DNA of 64,000 nt from Bradyrhizobium sp. WSM471. GTDB lineage: Bacteria; Pseudomonadota; Alphaproteobacteria; Rhizobiales; Xanthobacteraceae. A program made the position numbers and the translations under genes. The notes under the pieces are model-generated. The model saw nothing but the letters and a program-made list of their open reading frames with translations, did not search any database and was not told where the DNA came from. Below are positions 25,922 through 34,498 of this stretch, one piece after another. The stretch spans positions 4,774,001 through 4,838,000 of the forward strand of contig NZ_CM001442.1 in the NCBI RefSeq assembly GCF_000244915.1. The letters run 5' to 3'. How positions within the stretch are numbered: position 1 is the first letter of the stretch; the number at the start of each line of letters is the position of its first letter.

Positions 25922-26218
25922 TCAGGTGGTGAGCACGGTTTCGGTGTGCTCGACCTCAGGGGGTGACGCAAAATACTGCCCGACGAGGCCGCGCCATTCG
26001 GTGAAATTCTCGGAGCCGCGGAAATCGACGGTGTGGTTCTCGAGCGTTTCCCACTTCACCATCAGACGATAGCGCTGCGGCTTCTCGATCGACTTTTGAA
26101 GCTCGAAACCGTGAAAACCCTTGGCGCGGCCGAAAGCGGCCTTGGCCTTGGCGACGGCGGCCTCAAAATCCTTCTCGCTGCCCGGCTTGACGTCGATTTG
26201 CGCGATCTCGGTGATCAT
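25922..26218 (-). CDS. ABM-domain protein (antibiotic biosynthesis monooxygenase fold)
   Basis: The 98-residue protein is a single ferredoxin-like ABM domain: ITEIAQIDVKPGSEKDFEAA at the start, FHGFELQKSIEKPQRYRLMV (then KWET) in the centre and the conserved HTVDFRGSENFTEW near the C-terminus. Such dimers act as cofactor-free monooxygenases or heme-handling proteins, but no specific reaction is evident. It is convergent with the AI-2E permease, six bases apart. Confidence 0.8.
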   Translation of the reverse strand: MITEIAQIDVKPGSEKDFEAAVAKAKAAFGRAKGFHGFELQKSIEKPQRYRLMVKWETLENHTVDFRGSENFTEWRGLVGQYFASPPEVEHTETVLTT

Positions 26219-26271
26219 CTGTTTCCACCCATTTTTGTTCGATGGGCATGTCTACCGCAGACCGCGACAAA

Positions 26272-26297
26272 GAAAAAGGCGCCGAAACGGCGCCCTG
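26272..26297 (-). terminator. Terminator of the small membrane protein gene
   Basis: On the minus strand GGCGCCGTTTCGGCGCC is followed by TTTTTCTTTG, 24 bases past the stop of the gene at 26321-26557. Confidence 0.85.
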
Positions 26298-26320
26298 CCC
26301 GGTCCAGAAATGCAGATCAC

Positions 26321-26557
26321 TCAGGCAAGCAGGACAACGGTGCCCGCCACCATCAGCGCACAACCGGCGAACAGCGCGAGCGGCCAGTAATTGCGGCCTT
26401 GCGTGTAACGCCCCTGGGCCCGGCGCTCGGTGATCAGCGCGCTCTCGTATTCGTCCGCGGTCGAGAACAGGCAGGCGAAGCCGCCGCGTGCCGAGGCCGC
26501 AGCGGCTTCGAGCGACATCAGGGCGGCCTGCGGGTTCTGTCGACGGATCGATTCCAT
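26321..26557 (-). CDS. Small tail-anchored membrane protein (78 aa)
   Basis: The protein has a soluble N-terminal half (SLEAAAASARGGFACLFSTA, followed by DEYESALITERRAQGR) and one C-terminal hydrophobic segment (about 57-77, WPLALFAGCALMVAGTVVLL). A strong terminator follows immediately, which supports it as a real transcription unit. It lies 57 bases after the diguanylate cyclase stop on the same strand and may be co-transcribed. I recognise no family. Confidence 0.6.
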   Translation of the reverse strand: MESIRRQNPQAALMSLEAAAASARGGFACLFSTADEYESALITERRAQGRYTQGRNYWPLALFAGCALMVAGTVVLLA

Positions 26558-26614
26558 GACCGCAATGGTAGGGATCGAATGGTAAACAGGGGATTACCGC
26601 AAGGCCTCCTTTGC

Positions 26615-27847
26615 CTAGGCGGTCGCCGTCTGCGCCTTGGACTGCGTGTTGGGCCCACCGATCCGCGCGGCGCTCTGGCGGCGCCAGTTCTCCAGCGACA
26701 ATGGCAGCTCCTCCGCCGCCTCGACGCGGTTACGGCCGCCGCGCTTGGCCTGGTAGAGCGCGGTGTCGGCCGAGGCCAGCAGCACTTCAAGCTCGGTGCC
26801 GGCCGGACCGCCGGCGACGCCGATGCTGACGGTGGTGTCGACCGGGCCGTCATCGACAACGACGCCGGAGGTCTCGAAGGCTTCGCGCACGCGCTCGGCG
26901 ACCAGCACGCCCTCCTCGAGCGAACACGGCAGGAGGGCGGCGAACTCCTCGCCGCCGATGCGACCCGACATGTCGCTGATGCGCAGATTGCTGACGACGA
27001 CGGTCGCGAACAGTTTCAGCATCTCGTCGCCGGCGGGATGGCCGAAGCGATCGTTGATCGACTTGAAATGATCGATGTCGAAGATCATCGCGGTCACGGG
27101 ACGGCCGGCCTTGGCCTCGCGCTCGATCACGCGTCCGCAGGCTTCCGAGAAGCCGCGGCGGTTGAGCATGCCGGTCAGGGGATCGGTGGACGCGGCGGTC
27201 CGGTGCGCGGTGACGGTGCGCTCGGACACCAGCATGAAGATCACGAACACCGTGCCGACGGCATAAAGCACGAGTTCGACCGCGAACACGGTGACCCAGA
27301 TGCTGGTGGAGAAGCCGGCATCGTTCGGGCGCAGGAAGCTGCCGAGCAGGATCGGCAGCATCAAGGCGCAGCCGTGCATCACCGGGACCACGAAGGCCGG
27401 CCAGCGCCGTTGCAGGCTCTTGCGCCGCTCGACCCAGAGCTCGCTCGCGGTCAGCGCCGCATAGACCGAGACGATGCCGGCGCCGACGATCATGCGCAGC
27501 ATGGACGCGGTGGGATCGAGCAGCGTGGCGGCAGCGGCCCAGGCGAGCGCGCCGACCAGGAGACCCGGCCAATTCGGCTTGCGGCCGTGGAAGACGCGCG
27601 CCGCATTCCACACCATGCCGCAGGCGACGAAGCCGACCGCGTTCAGCGCAAGGTAAAGATGCGGCCCCAGCCTGTCGCCGGCCGCCGTCCAGAGCGCGAC
27701 CGATGCGGCGCCGAGCAGATAGGCGGTGCCCCACCATTTCAGCGCAGCGCTGTTCTCCTGCCTTCCGAAAAACACCATCATGGCGCCGAGCAATGCGGCG
27801 ACCATGGTGGCGACCAAATAGAGCGTGATGCTATCGAGCGACATCAT
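26615..27847 (-). CDS. Membrane diguanylate cyclase (GGDEF domain)
   Basis: The 410-residue protein has about six or seven transmembrane segments in residues 8-208 and a cytoplasmic GGDEF domain (about 215-375). The active site is GGEEF at 298-302, and an intact inhibitory I-site RISD lies at 289-292, five residues before it, so it should make c-di-GMP with product inhibition. No EAL domain is present. The N-terminal membrane module is an uncharacterised sensor. It starts MMSLDSITLY at 27847. The c-di-GMP output could act on the polysaccharide locus further along, but nothing links them directly. Confidence 0.88.
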   Translation of the reverse strand: MMSLDSITLYLVATMVAALLGAMMVFFGRQENSAALKWWGTAYLLGAASVALWTAAGDRLGPHLYLALNAVGFVACGMVWNAARVFHGRKPNWPGLLVGALAWAAAATLLDPTASMLRMIVGAGIVSVYAALTASELWVERRKSLQRRWPAFVVPVMHGCALMLPILLGSFLRPNDAGFSTSIWVTVFAVELVLYAVGTVFVIFMLVSERTVTAHRTAASTDPLTGMLNRRGFSEACGRVIEREAKAGRPVTAMIFDIDHFKSINDRFGHPAGDEMLKLFATVVVSNLRISDMSGRIGGEEFAALLPCSLEEGVLVAERVREAFETSGVVVDDGPVDTTVSIGVAGGPAGTELEVLLASADTALYQAKRGGRNRVEAAEELPLSLENWRRQSAARIGGPNTQSKAQTATA

Positions 27848-28002
27848 GTCGGCCCCCTTCTAGACATAGCAGTTACGCGACCGGCTCAACCGATTTGCGC
27901 GCCCTTCCAAATGCGACGCTATGTCCAGCGGGTTCCATTCAGGTTTTCATGCGGGCCCAAGTTTTCGGGAAACACGCCATCAATTTGCATACAAACGAAC
28001 AG

Positions 28003-28033
28003 CAAAAAGGGCGCTGAAATCAGCGCCCTTTTG
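28003..28033 (-). terminator. rplM-rpsI operon terminator
   Basis: AAAAGGGCGCTGA and TCAGCGCCCTTTTT pair on the minus strand about 45 bases after the rpsI stop and end in a T-tract. Confidence 0.88.
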
Positions 28034-28076
28034 CATCTCATTGAAGCCGCTTTCGCGGCGAATGCGACCGAAGCGA

Positions 28077-28556
28077 TTAACGCTTCGAGAACTGGAAGGA
28101 CCGGCGGGCCTTGGCCTTGCCGTACTTCTTGCGCTCGACCACACGGGAGTCGCGGGTGAGGAAGCCGCCCTTCTTGAGCACGGTGCGCAGCTCCGGCTCG
28201 AAATAGGTCAGCGCCTTGGAGATGCCGTGACGGACGGCACCGGCCTGGCCGGACAGACCGCCGCCGGCGACGGTGCAGATCACGTCATACTGGCCGGACC
28301 GCGCGGCCACGGAGAACGGCTGCTCGATCATCATGCGCAGCACGGGACGGGCGAAATAGACCTCGACCTCGCGCGAGTTGACCGTGACCTTGCCGGCGCC
28401 GGGCTTGATCCAGACGCGGGCGACCGCGTCCTTGCGCTTGCCGGTGGCGTAGGCGCGGTTGAACTTGTCGACCTTCTTCTCGTGCTTGGGCGCGTCGGGC
28501 GCGGCCGCCGTCTTGAGCTGCGAGAGCTGGTCGAGCGACTGGATGGATTCGGCCAT
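28077..28556 (-). CDS. rpsI: 30S ribosomal protein S9
   Basis: The 159-residue protein has the S9 core ([39 protein letters not shown]) and the invariant C-terminal SKR tail that reaches the P-site tRNA (RRSFQFSKR). An N-terminal ~30-residue extension is typical of rhizobial S9. It starts one base after the rplM stop; the two form the universal L13-S9 operon with a terminator downstream. Confidence 0.97.
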   Translation of the reverse strand: MAESIQSLDQLSQLKTAAAPDAPKHEKKVDKFNRAYATGKRKDAVARVWIKPGAGKVTVNSREVEVYFARPVLRMMIEQPFSVAARSGQYDVICTVAGGGLSGQAGAVRHGISKALTYFEPELRTVLKKGGFLTRDSRVVERKKYGKAKARRSFQFSKR

Positions 28557-28557
28557 G

Positions 28558-29022
28558 TTATGCGGCCCTCGTGTTCTTGCGGTTCAACTTGGCGATGTCG
28601 ATCTTCTCGGGCGTCTGAGCCTCGTGCGGATGATCGGCGCCGCCATAGACGCGGAGGTTGCCCATCTGGACGCGACCGAGCGGGCCACGCGGGATCATGC
28701 GCTCGACGGCCTTCTCGAGCACGCGCTCGGGATGCTTGCCCTCGAGGATCTGGCGCGCGGTGCGCTCCTTGACGTGGCCGACGTAACCGGTGTGCTTGTA
28801 ATAGGTCTTCTGCTCGCGCTTGCGGCCGGTGAGAACCGCATACTGCGCGTTGATGATGATGATGTTGTCGCCGCAATCAACGTGCGGGGTGTAGGTTGGG
28901 AGGTGCTTGCCGCGCAGGCGCATGGCAACGATGGTGGCGAGACGGCCGACGACCAGACCCTTGGCGTCGATCAGTACCCACTTCTTCGTCACCTCAGCCG
29001 GCTTTGCCGAAAAGGTTTTCAT
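28558..29022 (-). CDS. rplM: 50S ribosomal protein L13
   Basis: The 154-residue early-assembly ribosomal protein starts [20 protein letters not shown] at ATG 29022 and shows [25 protein letters not shown] and the C-terminal [20 protein letters not shown] motifs. An in-frame start 39 bases upstream is less likely because the conserved N-terminus begins here. First gene of the rplM-rpsI operon. Confidence 0.97.
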   Translation of the reverse strand: MKTFSAKPAEVTKKWVLIDAKGLVVGRLATIVAMRLRGKHLPTYTPHVDCGDNIIIINAQYAVLTGRKREQKTYYKHTGYVGHVKERTARQILEGKHPERVLEKAVERMIPRGPLGRVQMGNLRVYGGADHPHEAQTPEKIDIAKLNRKNTRAA

Positions 29023-29180
29023 GTCAGAGTTTCCGTGGACGGGGAGCATCGGCGCGAACACCGCACCGGACTGGGCGGTTTTCTAGAGAACAGCGGCGCT
29101 GCGGTCAATGCCCAAAGGCGGAATTTACACGTTCAAGATCAATGGCTTAGAATTATGGTATCAAGATACCTGCAAAAAGA

Positions 29181-29609
29181 TCAAACGTTTGGAATGGAAT
29201 AGGTCGAGGTGACATGCGCAATCGGATCGGGGGAGGTACCGGACAATAGCTTCACCTCGCCGACGGCGAGGCGCTTTCCGAGCTTGAGCAGCCGCGCCTC
29301 CGCCAGCACGTCCTGCCCGGGTTGCCCCTTGCGCAGGAAGTTGATGTTGAGATTGGTGGTCACGGCGAGCCCGATCGGCCCGATCGCGGACAACAGCACC
29401 ACGTACATCGCGAAATCGGCGAGCGCCATCAGGGTCGGGCCAGACACGGTTCCGCCCGGCCGCAGCATCCTTTCGCTGTAGCGTTGACGCAAAAGGCAGG
29501 CCTGACCGTCCGCGCTCTCGATGGTGATGTCGTCGCCGCTGAAGGCCTGGGGAAACTCGTTGCGAAGGAACTGCTCGAGCTCCGCCACGCTCATTTTCGC
29601 TAACGCCAT
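29181..29609 (-). CDS. PaaI-family acyl-CoA thioesterase (hotdog fold)
   Basis: The 142-residue protein has the hotdog signature: GGTVSGPTLMALADFAMYVVL (the central helix), then TTNLNINFLRKGQPGQDVLA, LLKLGKRLAVGEVKL and HVTSTYSIP. Family members hydrolyse acyl-CoA thioesters. The start is ATG 29609 (MALAKMSVAEL); an in-frame start 12 bases earlier and a Met five residues later are alternatives. It is divergent from the enoyl-CoA hydratase gene with an 86-base shared upstream region, consistent with a fatty or aromatic acyl-CoA role. Confidence 0.82.
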   Translation of the reverse strand: MALAKMSVAELEQFLRNEFPQAFSGDDITIESADGQACLLRQRYSERMLRPGGTVSGPTLMALADFAMYVVLLSAIGPIGLAVTTNLNINFLRKGQPGQDVLAEARLLKLGKRLAVGEVKLLSGTSPDPIAHVTSTYSIPNV

Positions 29610-29695
29610 GCTGCCCCTCACCCTCGCTTCACGTCCCCTGTTACATTAAGTTATCTGCGTCATCCAATCGCAATAATCCAACCGGAAACGCTTTG

Positions 29696-30520
29696 ATGTC
29701 CGTCCAGGCCGCCCCCGCCCCCTCCCCGCAACCGCCGATCCTGCTGCGCGAGACCGTGGGCCCCATCGCGGTCCTCACCCTCAACCGCCCGGCCGCCCGC
29801 AACAGCCTGTCGGAGACGATGATCGCAAGCCTGCATGCCGAGCTCAACGAGATCCGCGACGACAAGTCCGTCCGCGGTGTCGTGATCGCGGCCAACGGCC
29901 CCGCCTTCTCCGCCGGCCACGACATGAAGGAGCTGACCGCGCGCCGCACCGACCCGGATCGCGGCCGCGCCTTTTTCGCCGAGATGATGACCGCCTGCAG
30001 CGCGATGATGCAGGCGATCGTTCGCCTGCCCAAGCCCGTGGTCGCATCCGTCCAGGGCATCGCCACCGCCGCGGGCTGCCAGCTCGTGGCAAGCTGCGAT
30101 CTCGCGATCGCCTCGGAAGCAGCACACTTCGCCACTCCCGGCGTCGACATCGGCTTGTTCTGCTCGACGCCGATGGTGGCGCTGTCGCGCAACGTCCCGC
30201 GCAAGCAGGCGATGGAGATGCTGCTGACGGGCGAGCCGATCCCGGCCGCACGCGCCCGCGAGATCGGGCTCGTCAATCGTGTCGTCGCCGCCGGCACCGA
30301 GCGCGCTGCCGCCATTGCGCTGGCCGAACAGGTCGCGCTGAAATCCGCCTATACCGTCAAGCTCGGCAAGGAGGCGTTCTATCGCCAGGCCGAGATGAGC
30401 CTTGCAGACGCCTATCGCTATGCGGCAGAGGTGATGACCGAGAACATGATGGCGCGAGACGCCGAGGAAGGCATCGGCGCTTTCATCGAGAAACGCACGC
30501 CGACATGGCGGGACGAGTGA
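29696..30520 (+). CDS. Enoyl-CoA hydratase/isomerase family protein
   Basis: The 274-residue crotonase-fold protein has the two oxyanion-hole segments, FSAGHDMKEL (around residue 83) and GIATAAGCQLVASCDLAIAS (around 123), and the usual VGPIAVLTLNRPAARNSLSE start of the fold. In place of the second catalytic Glu, the segment after GVDIGLFCSTPMVALSRNV shows no acidic residue at the usual spot, so a reaction other than simple hydration is possible. ATG 29696 follows GGAAA; a TTG lies just before. Divergent from the thioesterase. Confidence 0.82.
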   Translation: MSVQAAPAPSPQPPILLRETVGPIAVLTLNRPAARNSLSETMIASLHAELNEIRDDKSVRGVVIAANGPAFSAGHDMKELTARRTDPDRGRAFFAEMMTACSAMMQAIVRLPKPVVASVQGIATAAGCQLVASCDLAIASEAAHFATPGVDIGLFCSTPMVALSRNVPRKQAMEMLLTGEPIPAARAREIGLVNRVVAAGTERAAAIALAEQVALKSAYTVKLGKEAFYRQAEMSLADAYRYAAEVMTENMMARDAEEGIGAFIEKRTPTWRDE

Positions 30521-30535
30521 CTGTATTTGTTACAC

Positions 30536-30617
30536 CGTCATTCCGGGGCGGCTCGCAGAGCCGAACCCGGAATCTCGAGATTCCGGGTTCGATGCTGCGC
30601 ATCGCCCCGGAATGACG
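30536..30617. repeat. Palindromic intergenic repeat, family B
   Basis: CGTCATTCCGGGGCG (from 30536) and CGCCCCGGAATGACG (to 30617) are perfect complements flanking a second palindrome, CCCGGAATCTCGAGATTCCGGG. It fills the gap between two plus-strand genes, and its end lies 14 bases before the next start. A truncated copy is at 32642. Confidence 0.85.
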
Positions 30618-30631
30618 AACGAAAGAAAAAA

Positions 30632-31216
30632 ATGAACCACGACGCCTATCCCGACAATTACATCCGGGGCATCCTCAACAACGTGAAATCGATCGCCATG
30701 GTCGGCGCCTCGCCGGCCAACGTGCGGCCGAGCTATTTCGCGTTCAAATATCTGGCCCAGCGCGGCTACGACATGATTCCGGTCAATCCCGGTCATGTCG
30801 GCAAGGAGCTGCTCGGAAACCCCTTCGTCGCCTCGCTGTCCGACATCGGCCGTCCCGTCGACATGATCGACATTTTCCGCAACTCCAGTCACATCATGCC
30901 GGTGGTCGAGGAAGCCCTCACGCTCGATCCGCTGCCGATGGTGATCTGGATGCAGCTGGGGGCGCGCGACGATGCGGCGGCGCTGAAGGCGGAATCGGTC
31001 GGTATCAAGGTGGTGATGAACCGCTGCCCCAAGATCGAATATGGCCGCCTGTCGTCGGAGATCTCCTGGATGGGCGTCAATTCACGCACGCTGAGCTCCA
31101 AACGCGCCCCGGTGCCGACGCAGGGCATGCGCTTATCCCTCAATCGGATGAGTGTCGGCGGCGGCGACACCGCGGCATCGGACCGCGCCGCCAAGAACAA
31201 GAGCGAGCAAAGCTGA
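30632..31216 (+). CDS. CoA-binding domain protein (YccU-like)
   Basis: The 194-residue protein is a stand-alone Rossmann-like CoA_binding domain: SIAMVGASPANVRPSYFAFK near residue 18, GYDMIPVNPGHVGKELLG, VDMIDIFRNSSHIMPVVEEA and VIWMQLGA, then a conserved VVMNRCPKIEYGRL segment. The last ~40 residues are a polar tail. Family function is unknown; it is structurally like the succinyl-CoA synthetase alpha N-terminal domain. The start is ATG 30632. It lies upstream of the O-acetylhomoserine sulfhydrylase gene, an arrangement I recall as common in rhizobia. Confidence 0.85.
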   Translation: MNHDAYPDNYIRGILNNVKSIAMVGASPANVRPSYFAFKYLAQRGYDMIPVNPGHVGKELLGNPFVASLSDIGRPVDMIDIFRNSSHIMPVVEEALTLDPLPMVIWMQLGARDDAAALKAESVGIKVVMNRCPKIEYGRLSSEISWMGVNSRTLSSKRAPVPTQGMRLSLNRMSVGGGDTAASDRAAKNKSEQS

Positions 31217-31354
31217 CGCAGTTGCGAAGGTTTCATTTCGCGAACGCGACAATGCGTAGCACGATCGTTCCGATGTGAAGCCGCGCCTTGACGGCAGCCG
31301 CGGCGCCAATCAGCATGCCGCGCGATTTCAGGCCACGAGAACAGGACGCCCTCC

Positions 31355-32635
31355 ATGAGCGATCGCCTTCCGGGATTTTCGACCCTCGCCGTGCATGCCG
31401 GCGCACAGCCCGATCCCACCACCGGTGCGCGCGCGACTCCGATCTATCAAACGACGTCGTTCGTCTTCAACGATGCCGACCACGCCGCCTCTCTGTTCGG
31501 CCTGCAGGCGTTCGGCAACATCTATACCCGCATCGGCAATCCCACCAACGCGGTGCTGGAAGAGCGCGTCGCAGCCCTCGAAGGCGGTACGGCCGCGCTT
31601 GCGGTGGCTTCGGGCCATGCCGCGCAGGTCGTGGTGCTGCAGCAATTGCTCCAGCCCGGCGACGAGTTCATTGCCGCGCGAAAGCTCTATGGCGGCTCGA
31701 TCAACCAGTTCACCCACGCGTTCAAGAGCTTTGGCTGGAACGTGGTGTGGGCCGATCCCGATGACATTGCGAGCTTCGAGCGCGCGGTGACGCCGCGCAC
31801 GAAAGCGATCTTCATCGAGTCCATCGCCAATCCCGCCGGCAGCATCACCGACATCGAGGCGATCTCGACGGTGGCGCGCAAGGCGGGCGTCCCGCTGATC
31901 GTCGACAACACGCTGGCCTCGCCGTATCTGATCCGTCCCATCGACCACGGCGCCGACATCGTCGTGCACTCGCTGACGAAGTTTCTCGGCGGCCACGGCA
32001 ATTCGATCGGCGGCATCATCGTCGATGCCGGCACCTTCGACTGGTCGACCGGCGGCAAATATCCGATGCTCTCCGAGCCGCGGCCCGAATATCACGGCAT
32101 CCGGCTCCAGGAGACGTTTGGCAATTTCGCCTTCGCGATCGCCTGCCGCGTGCTCGGCCTGCGCGACCTCGGACCGGCGCTGTCGCCGTTCAACGCCTTC
32201 ATGATCCTCACCGGCATCGAGACATTGCCGCTGCGCATGCAGAAGCACTGCGACAATGCGAAGGCGGTCGCCGAATTCCTCGCCGGCCATCCGGCGGTGG
32301 CCGCGGTGAATTATGCGGGCCTTGCAAGCGACAAGTACAACCAGCTCGCACGCAAATACGCGCCGAAGGGTGCCGGCGCCGTGTTCACCTTCAGCCTGAA
32401 GGGCGGCTACGATGCCGGCGTCAGCCTGGTGTCGAAGTTGCAGCTGTTCTCGCATCTGGCCAATGTCGGCGACACCCGCTCGCTGGTCATCCATCCGGCC
32501 TCGACCACGCACAGCCAGCTCGACGACGCCGCCAAGATCAAGTCCGGCGCCGGCCCCGACGTGGTGCGGCTCTCGATCGGCATCGAGGACAAGGAAGATT
32601 TGATCGCCGATCTGGAACAGGCGCTGGGCGCGTAG
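31355..32635 (+). CDS. metY: O-acetylhomoserine sulfhydrylase (aminocarboxypropyltransferase)
   Basis: The 426-residue PLP enzyme of the Cys/Met-metabolism family makes homocysteine (or methionine) from O-acetylhomoserine and sulfide (or methanethiol). PLP lysine K209 lies in HSLTKFLGGHG. The N-terminal STLAVHAGAQPDPTTGARAT, NIYTRIGNPTNAVLE and C-terminal LVIHPASTTHSQL segments are typical of MetY rather than MetB/MetC, and the insertion DAGTFDWSTGGKYPML is a MetY mark. The start is ATG 31355. The 138-base upstream gap was checked for a SAM-II riboswitch; I could not recognise one. Confidence 0.9.
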   Translation: MSDRLPGFSTLAVHAGAQPDPTTGARATPIYQTTSFVFNDADHAASLFGLQAFGNIYTRIGNPTNAVLEERVAALEGGTAALAVASGHAAQVVVLQQLLQPGDEFIAARKLYGGSINQFTHAFKSFGWNVVWADPDDIASFERAVTPRTKAIFIESIANPAGSITDIEAISTVARKAGVPLIVDNTLASPYLIRPIDHGADIVVHSLTKFLGGHGNSIGGIIVDAGTFDWSTGGKYPMLSEPRPEYHGIRLQETFGNFAFAIACRVLGLRDLGPALSPFNAFMILTGIETLPLRMQKHCDNAKAVAEFLAGHPAVAAVNYAGLASDKYNQLARKYAPKGAGAVFTFSLKGGYDAGVSLVSKLQLFSHLANVGDTRSLVIHPASTTHSQLDDAAKIKSGAGPDVVRLSIGIEDKEDLIADLEQALGA

Positions 32636-32641
32636 CATCAC

Positions 32642-32675
32642 CGTCATTCCGGGGCGCTTTGGTGTGCCCCGAAGT
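32642..32675. repeat. Truncated copy of palindromic repeat family B
   Basis: CGTCATTCCGGGGCGCTTTG and GTGCCCCGAA reproduce the outer arm of the repeat at 30536-30617 directly after the metY stop, but the closing arm is incomplete. Confidence 0.55.
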
Positions 32676-32754
32676 GCGGCTCCAGTTAACAGTCATTAAC
32701 CATATCTGCCGCATACATCGTCACTGGATCGCCCTCTTTGATTCGGAGCCGAGG

Positions 32755-33087
32755 ATGCTGCGCTGGATAGTGCCTGCCCTTGCGGCAATGCTGATGGTCT
32801 CGGCGGCGATGGCCGCCGATTTGCCGGCCAGGCCGAAGCGGCAGGCCGCCGCTCCGCCGCATGTCTATGTCGAGAAGGATCCGGATGCGTTGATCTCGCC
32901 GGCCTACGGCATCGGCAGCTACGTCAGCAACTTGCCAGGTACGCCGCTGCTGCCCGGCTCCCACACGCTGCCGGGCTATTATGGCCGCCCATGGGACTAT
33001 GATTATCAGGGCGCGTATTACGGCGGGGCGCAGGTCGATTATTTCTGGCGCCTGCCCTACTCGTGCGGCATCTACGGTTATTGCTGA
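32755..33087 (+). CDS. Small secreted Tyr/Gly/Pro-rich protein (110 aa)
   Basis: The start ATG 32755 gives a clear signal peptide (WIVPALAAMLMVSAAMAADL) with cleavage expected near AMA-AD, matching the end of Bradyrhizobium porin signal sequences. The mature part is rich in Tyr, Gly and Pro (PGYYGRPWDYDYQGAYYGGA) and has two Cys in the last 10 residues (SCGIYGYC). An open frame continues upstream to 32659, but those residues look non-coding. Envelope-associated; role unknown. Convergent with ctaA, 13 bases apart. Confidence 0.7.
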   Translation: MLRWIVPALAAMLMVSAAMAADLPARPKRQAAAPPHVYVEKDPDALISPAYGIGSYVSNLPGTPLLPGSHTLPGYYGRPWDYDYQGAYYGGAQVDYFWRLPYSCGIYGYC

Positions 33088-33100
33088 AGAGCTGATCCGA

Positions 33101-34183
33101 TCAGCCGGGCTGACCGACGGGAACCGCGCGTGGCTGCACTTCGGTCGAATGCCGTGGAGCGAGCCGCTCTGTCTGCATCACAGCAAGCGTCAGCACCACG
33201 ATGGCAACCGCCTGATGCGCGAGCGCCAGATCGATCGGCACCTGGTTGAGCAGCGTGAGGATGCCGAGCAATGCTTGCAGGCTCACCCCGCCCAACAGCA
33301 AAAGCGCCCCGCTTGCCGCGGCCTCCGCGCGCGAACGGGCCGCATCCAACGCGTGCAACGCCGCCAGCGCGAACAGCGCATAGGCCGTCATGCGGTGCTC
33401 GAACTGCACCGTCAGCACATTGTCGAACATGTTGCGCCACCACGGCGTTTCGAACCACAGCCGCTCCATTGAGGGAATGAACGCGCCGTCGATCTGCGGC
33501 CAGGTGTTGTAGGCGCGGCCGGCGCGCAGGCCCGCAACCAGCGCACCGAAATAGATCTGGATAAAGGTCATGACGAGGAGCAAGGCGCTGGTGAAGCGCA
33601 GCCGCGACGATGCTGCGATCTGCGGCCGTTCGGCGAGCCGCCGCACCGTCCAGACGATCCCGGCGAAGATCAACAGCGCGAGCACAAGATGCGTCGCCAG
33701 CCGATATTGCGAGACCTCGACGCGTCCCGACAGGCCTGAGGCCACCATCCACCAGCCCACCGCGCCCTGGAGCCCGCCGAGCCCGAACAACAGCCATAGC
33801 CGCCGCTTCAACTCACCGGACAGGCCGCCGCGCCAGAGGAAGAACAGGAACGGCAGCAGATAGGCGACGCCGATGAAACGGCCGAGCAGCCGATGGCTCC
33901 ATTCCCACCAGAAGATCTCCTTGAACTCGGACAGACTCATGCCGGCGTTGAGTTCGCGATATTGCGGGATCGTCTTGTAGGCCTCGAAGGCCGCCGTCCA
34001 CTGCGCTTCCGAGAGTGGCGGCACGCTGCCCGTGACCGGCTTCCATTCGACGATCGAGAGCCCGGATTCCGTCAGCCGCGTCGCGCCGCCGACCAGCACC
34101 ATCAGAGCGATCAGCGCAGCCACTGAGATCAGCCACCAGCGCACGGCGCGATGCGGTTCGGACGGGGCGGAAATCGTCGTCAT
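33101..34183 (-). CDS. ctaA: Heme A synthase (COX15/CtaA)
   Basis: The 360-residue inner-membrane enzyme oxidises the C8 methyl of heme O to make heme A for aa3-type cytochrome oxidase. Eight transmembrane segments are visible; heme-ligand and signature His lie in [17 protein letters not shown] (around 96-112), [21 protein letters not shown] and [12 protein letters not shown]. The [20 protein letters not shown] motif is diagnostic for the alphaproteobacterial type 2 group. ATG 34183 is preferred over the TTG at 34192. It is divergent from the DUF2842 gene, as is common in rhizobia. Confidence 0.95.
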   Translation of the reverse strand: MTTISAPSEPHRAVRWWLISVAALIALMVLVGGATRLTESGLSIVEWKPVTGSVPPLSEAQWTAAFEAYKTIPQYRELNAGMSLSEFKEIFWWEWSHRLLGRFIGVAYLLPFLFFLWRGGLSGELKRRLWLLFGLGGLQGAVGWWMVASGLSGRVEVSQYRLATHLVLALLIFAGIVWTVRRLAERPQIAASSRLRFTSALLLVMTFIQIYFGALVAGLRAGRAYNTWPQIDGAFIPSMERLWFETPWWRNMFDNVLTVQFEHRMTAYALFALAALHALDAARSRAEAAASGALLLLGGVSLQALLGILTLLNQVPIDLALAHQAVAIVVLTLAVMQTERLAPRHSTEVQPRAVPVGQPG

Positions 34184-34276
34184 TCGAGGCAAAACCAGAG
34201 CTTGAACCGGACTGCGTGCCCCTTATAGTCCCCCGCTCCCGCAGCGCAAGTTACGCGAAAGCCGCGATATTCCGTC

Positions 34277-34498
34277 ATGACGATCCGCACCCGCAAGTTC
34301 CTCGGCACCATCCTGCTCCTGGTGCTTGCCACCGTCTGGGCCCTGCTCGGCATGGCGCTGGCGCAGATGCCGTGGATCGCCGAATCCGGCTGGCGGCAGG
34401 CGATCTATTACGTGGTGGTCGGCATGGGCTGGGTGCTGCCGGCGATGCCGATCGTGAGCTGGATGCAGCGGCCGGACCGGGCGAAAACTAGTTCGTAG
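34277..34498 (+). CDS. DUF2842 small membrane protein
   Basis: The 73-residue protein has two transmembrane segments (about 9-29 and 41-62) and the DUF2842 pattern (RKFLGTILLLVLATVWALLG, then YYVVVGMGWVLPAMPIVSWM). Function unknown; it is often next to ctaA in alphaproteobacteria, suggesting a cytochrome-oxidase-related role. Its 3' end overlaps the convergent polysaccharide deacetylase gene by 11 bases. Confidence 0.85.
   Translation: MTIRTRKFLGTILLLVLATVWALLGMALAQMPWIAESGWRQAIYYVVVGMGWVLPAMPIVSWMQRPDRAKTSS

Noticed and set aside
26033..28159. Very long plus-strand frame (708 residues) opposite the ABM, diguanylate cyclase and rpsI genes
   Set aside because: It is an antisense artefact of high-GC coding DNA; the minus-strand genes have clear domains.
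31217..31354. Possible SAM-II riboswitch before metY
   Set aside because: Searched for the conserved pseudoknot pattern by eye; GATTTCAGGCCACG is only loosely similar and the closing elements are absent.
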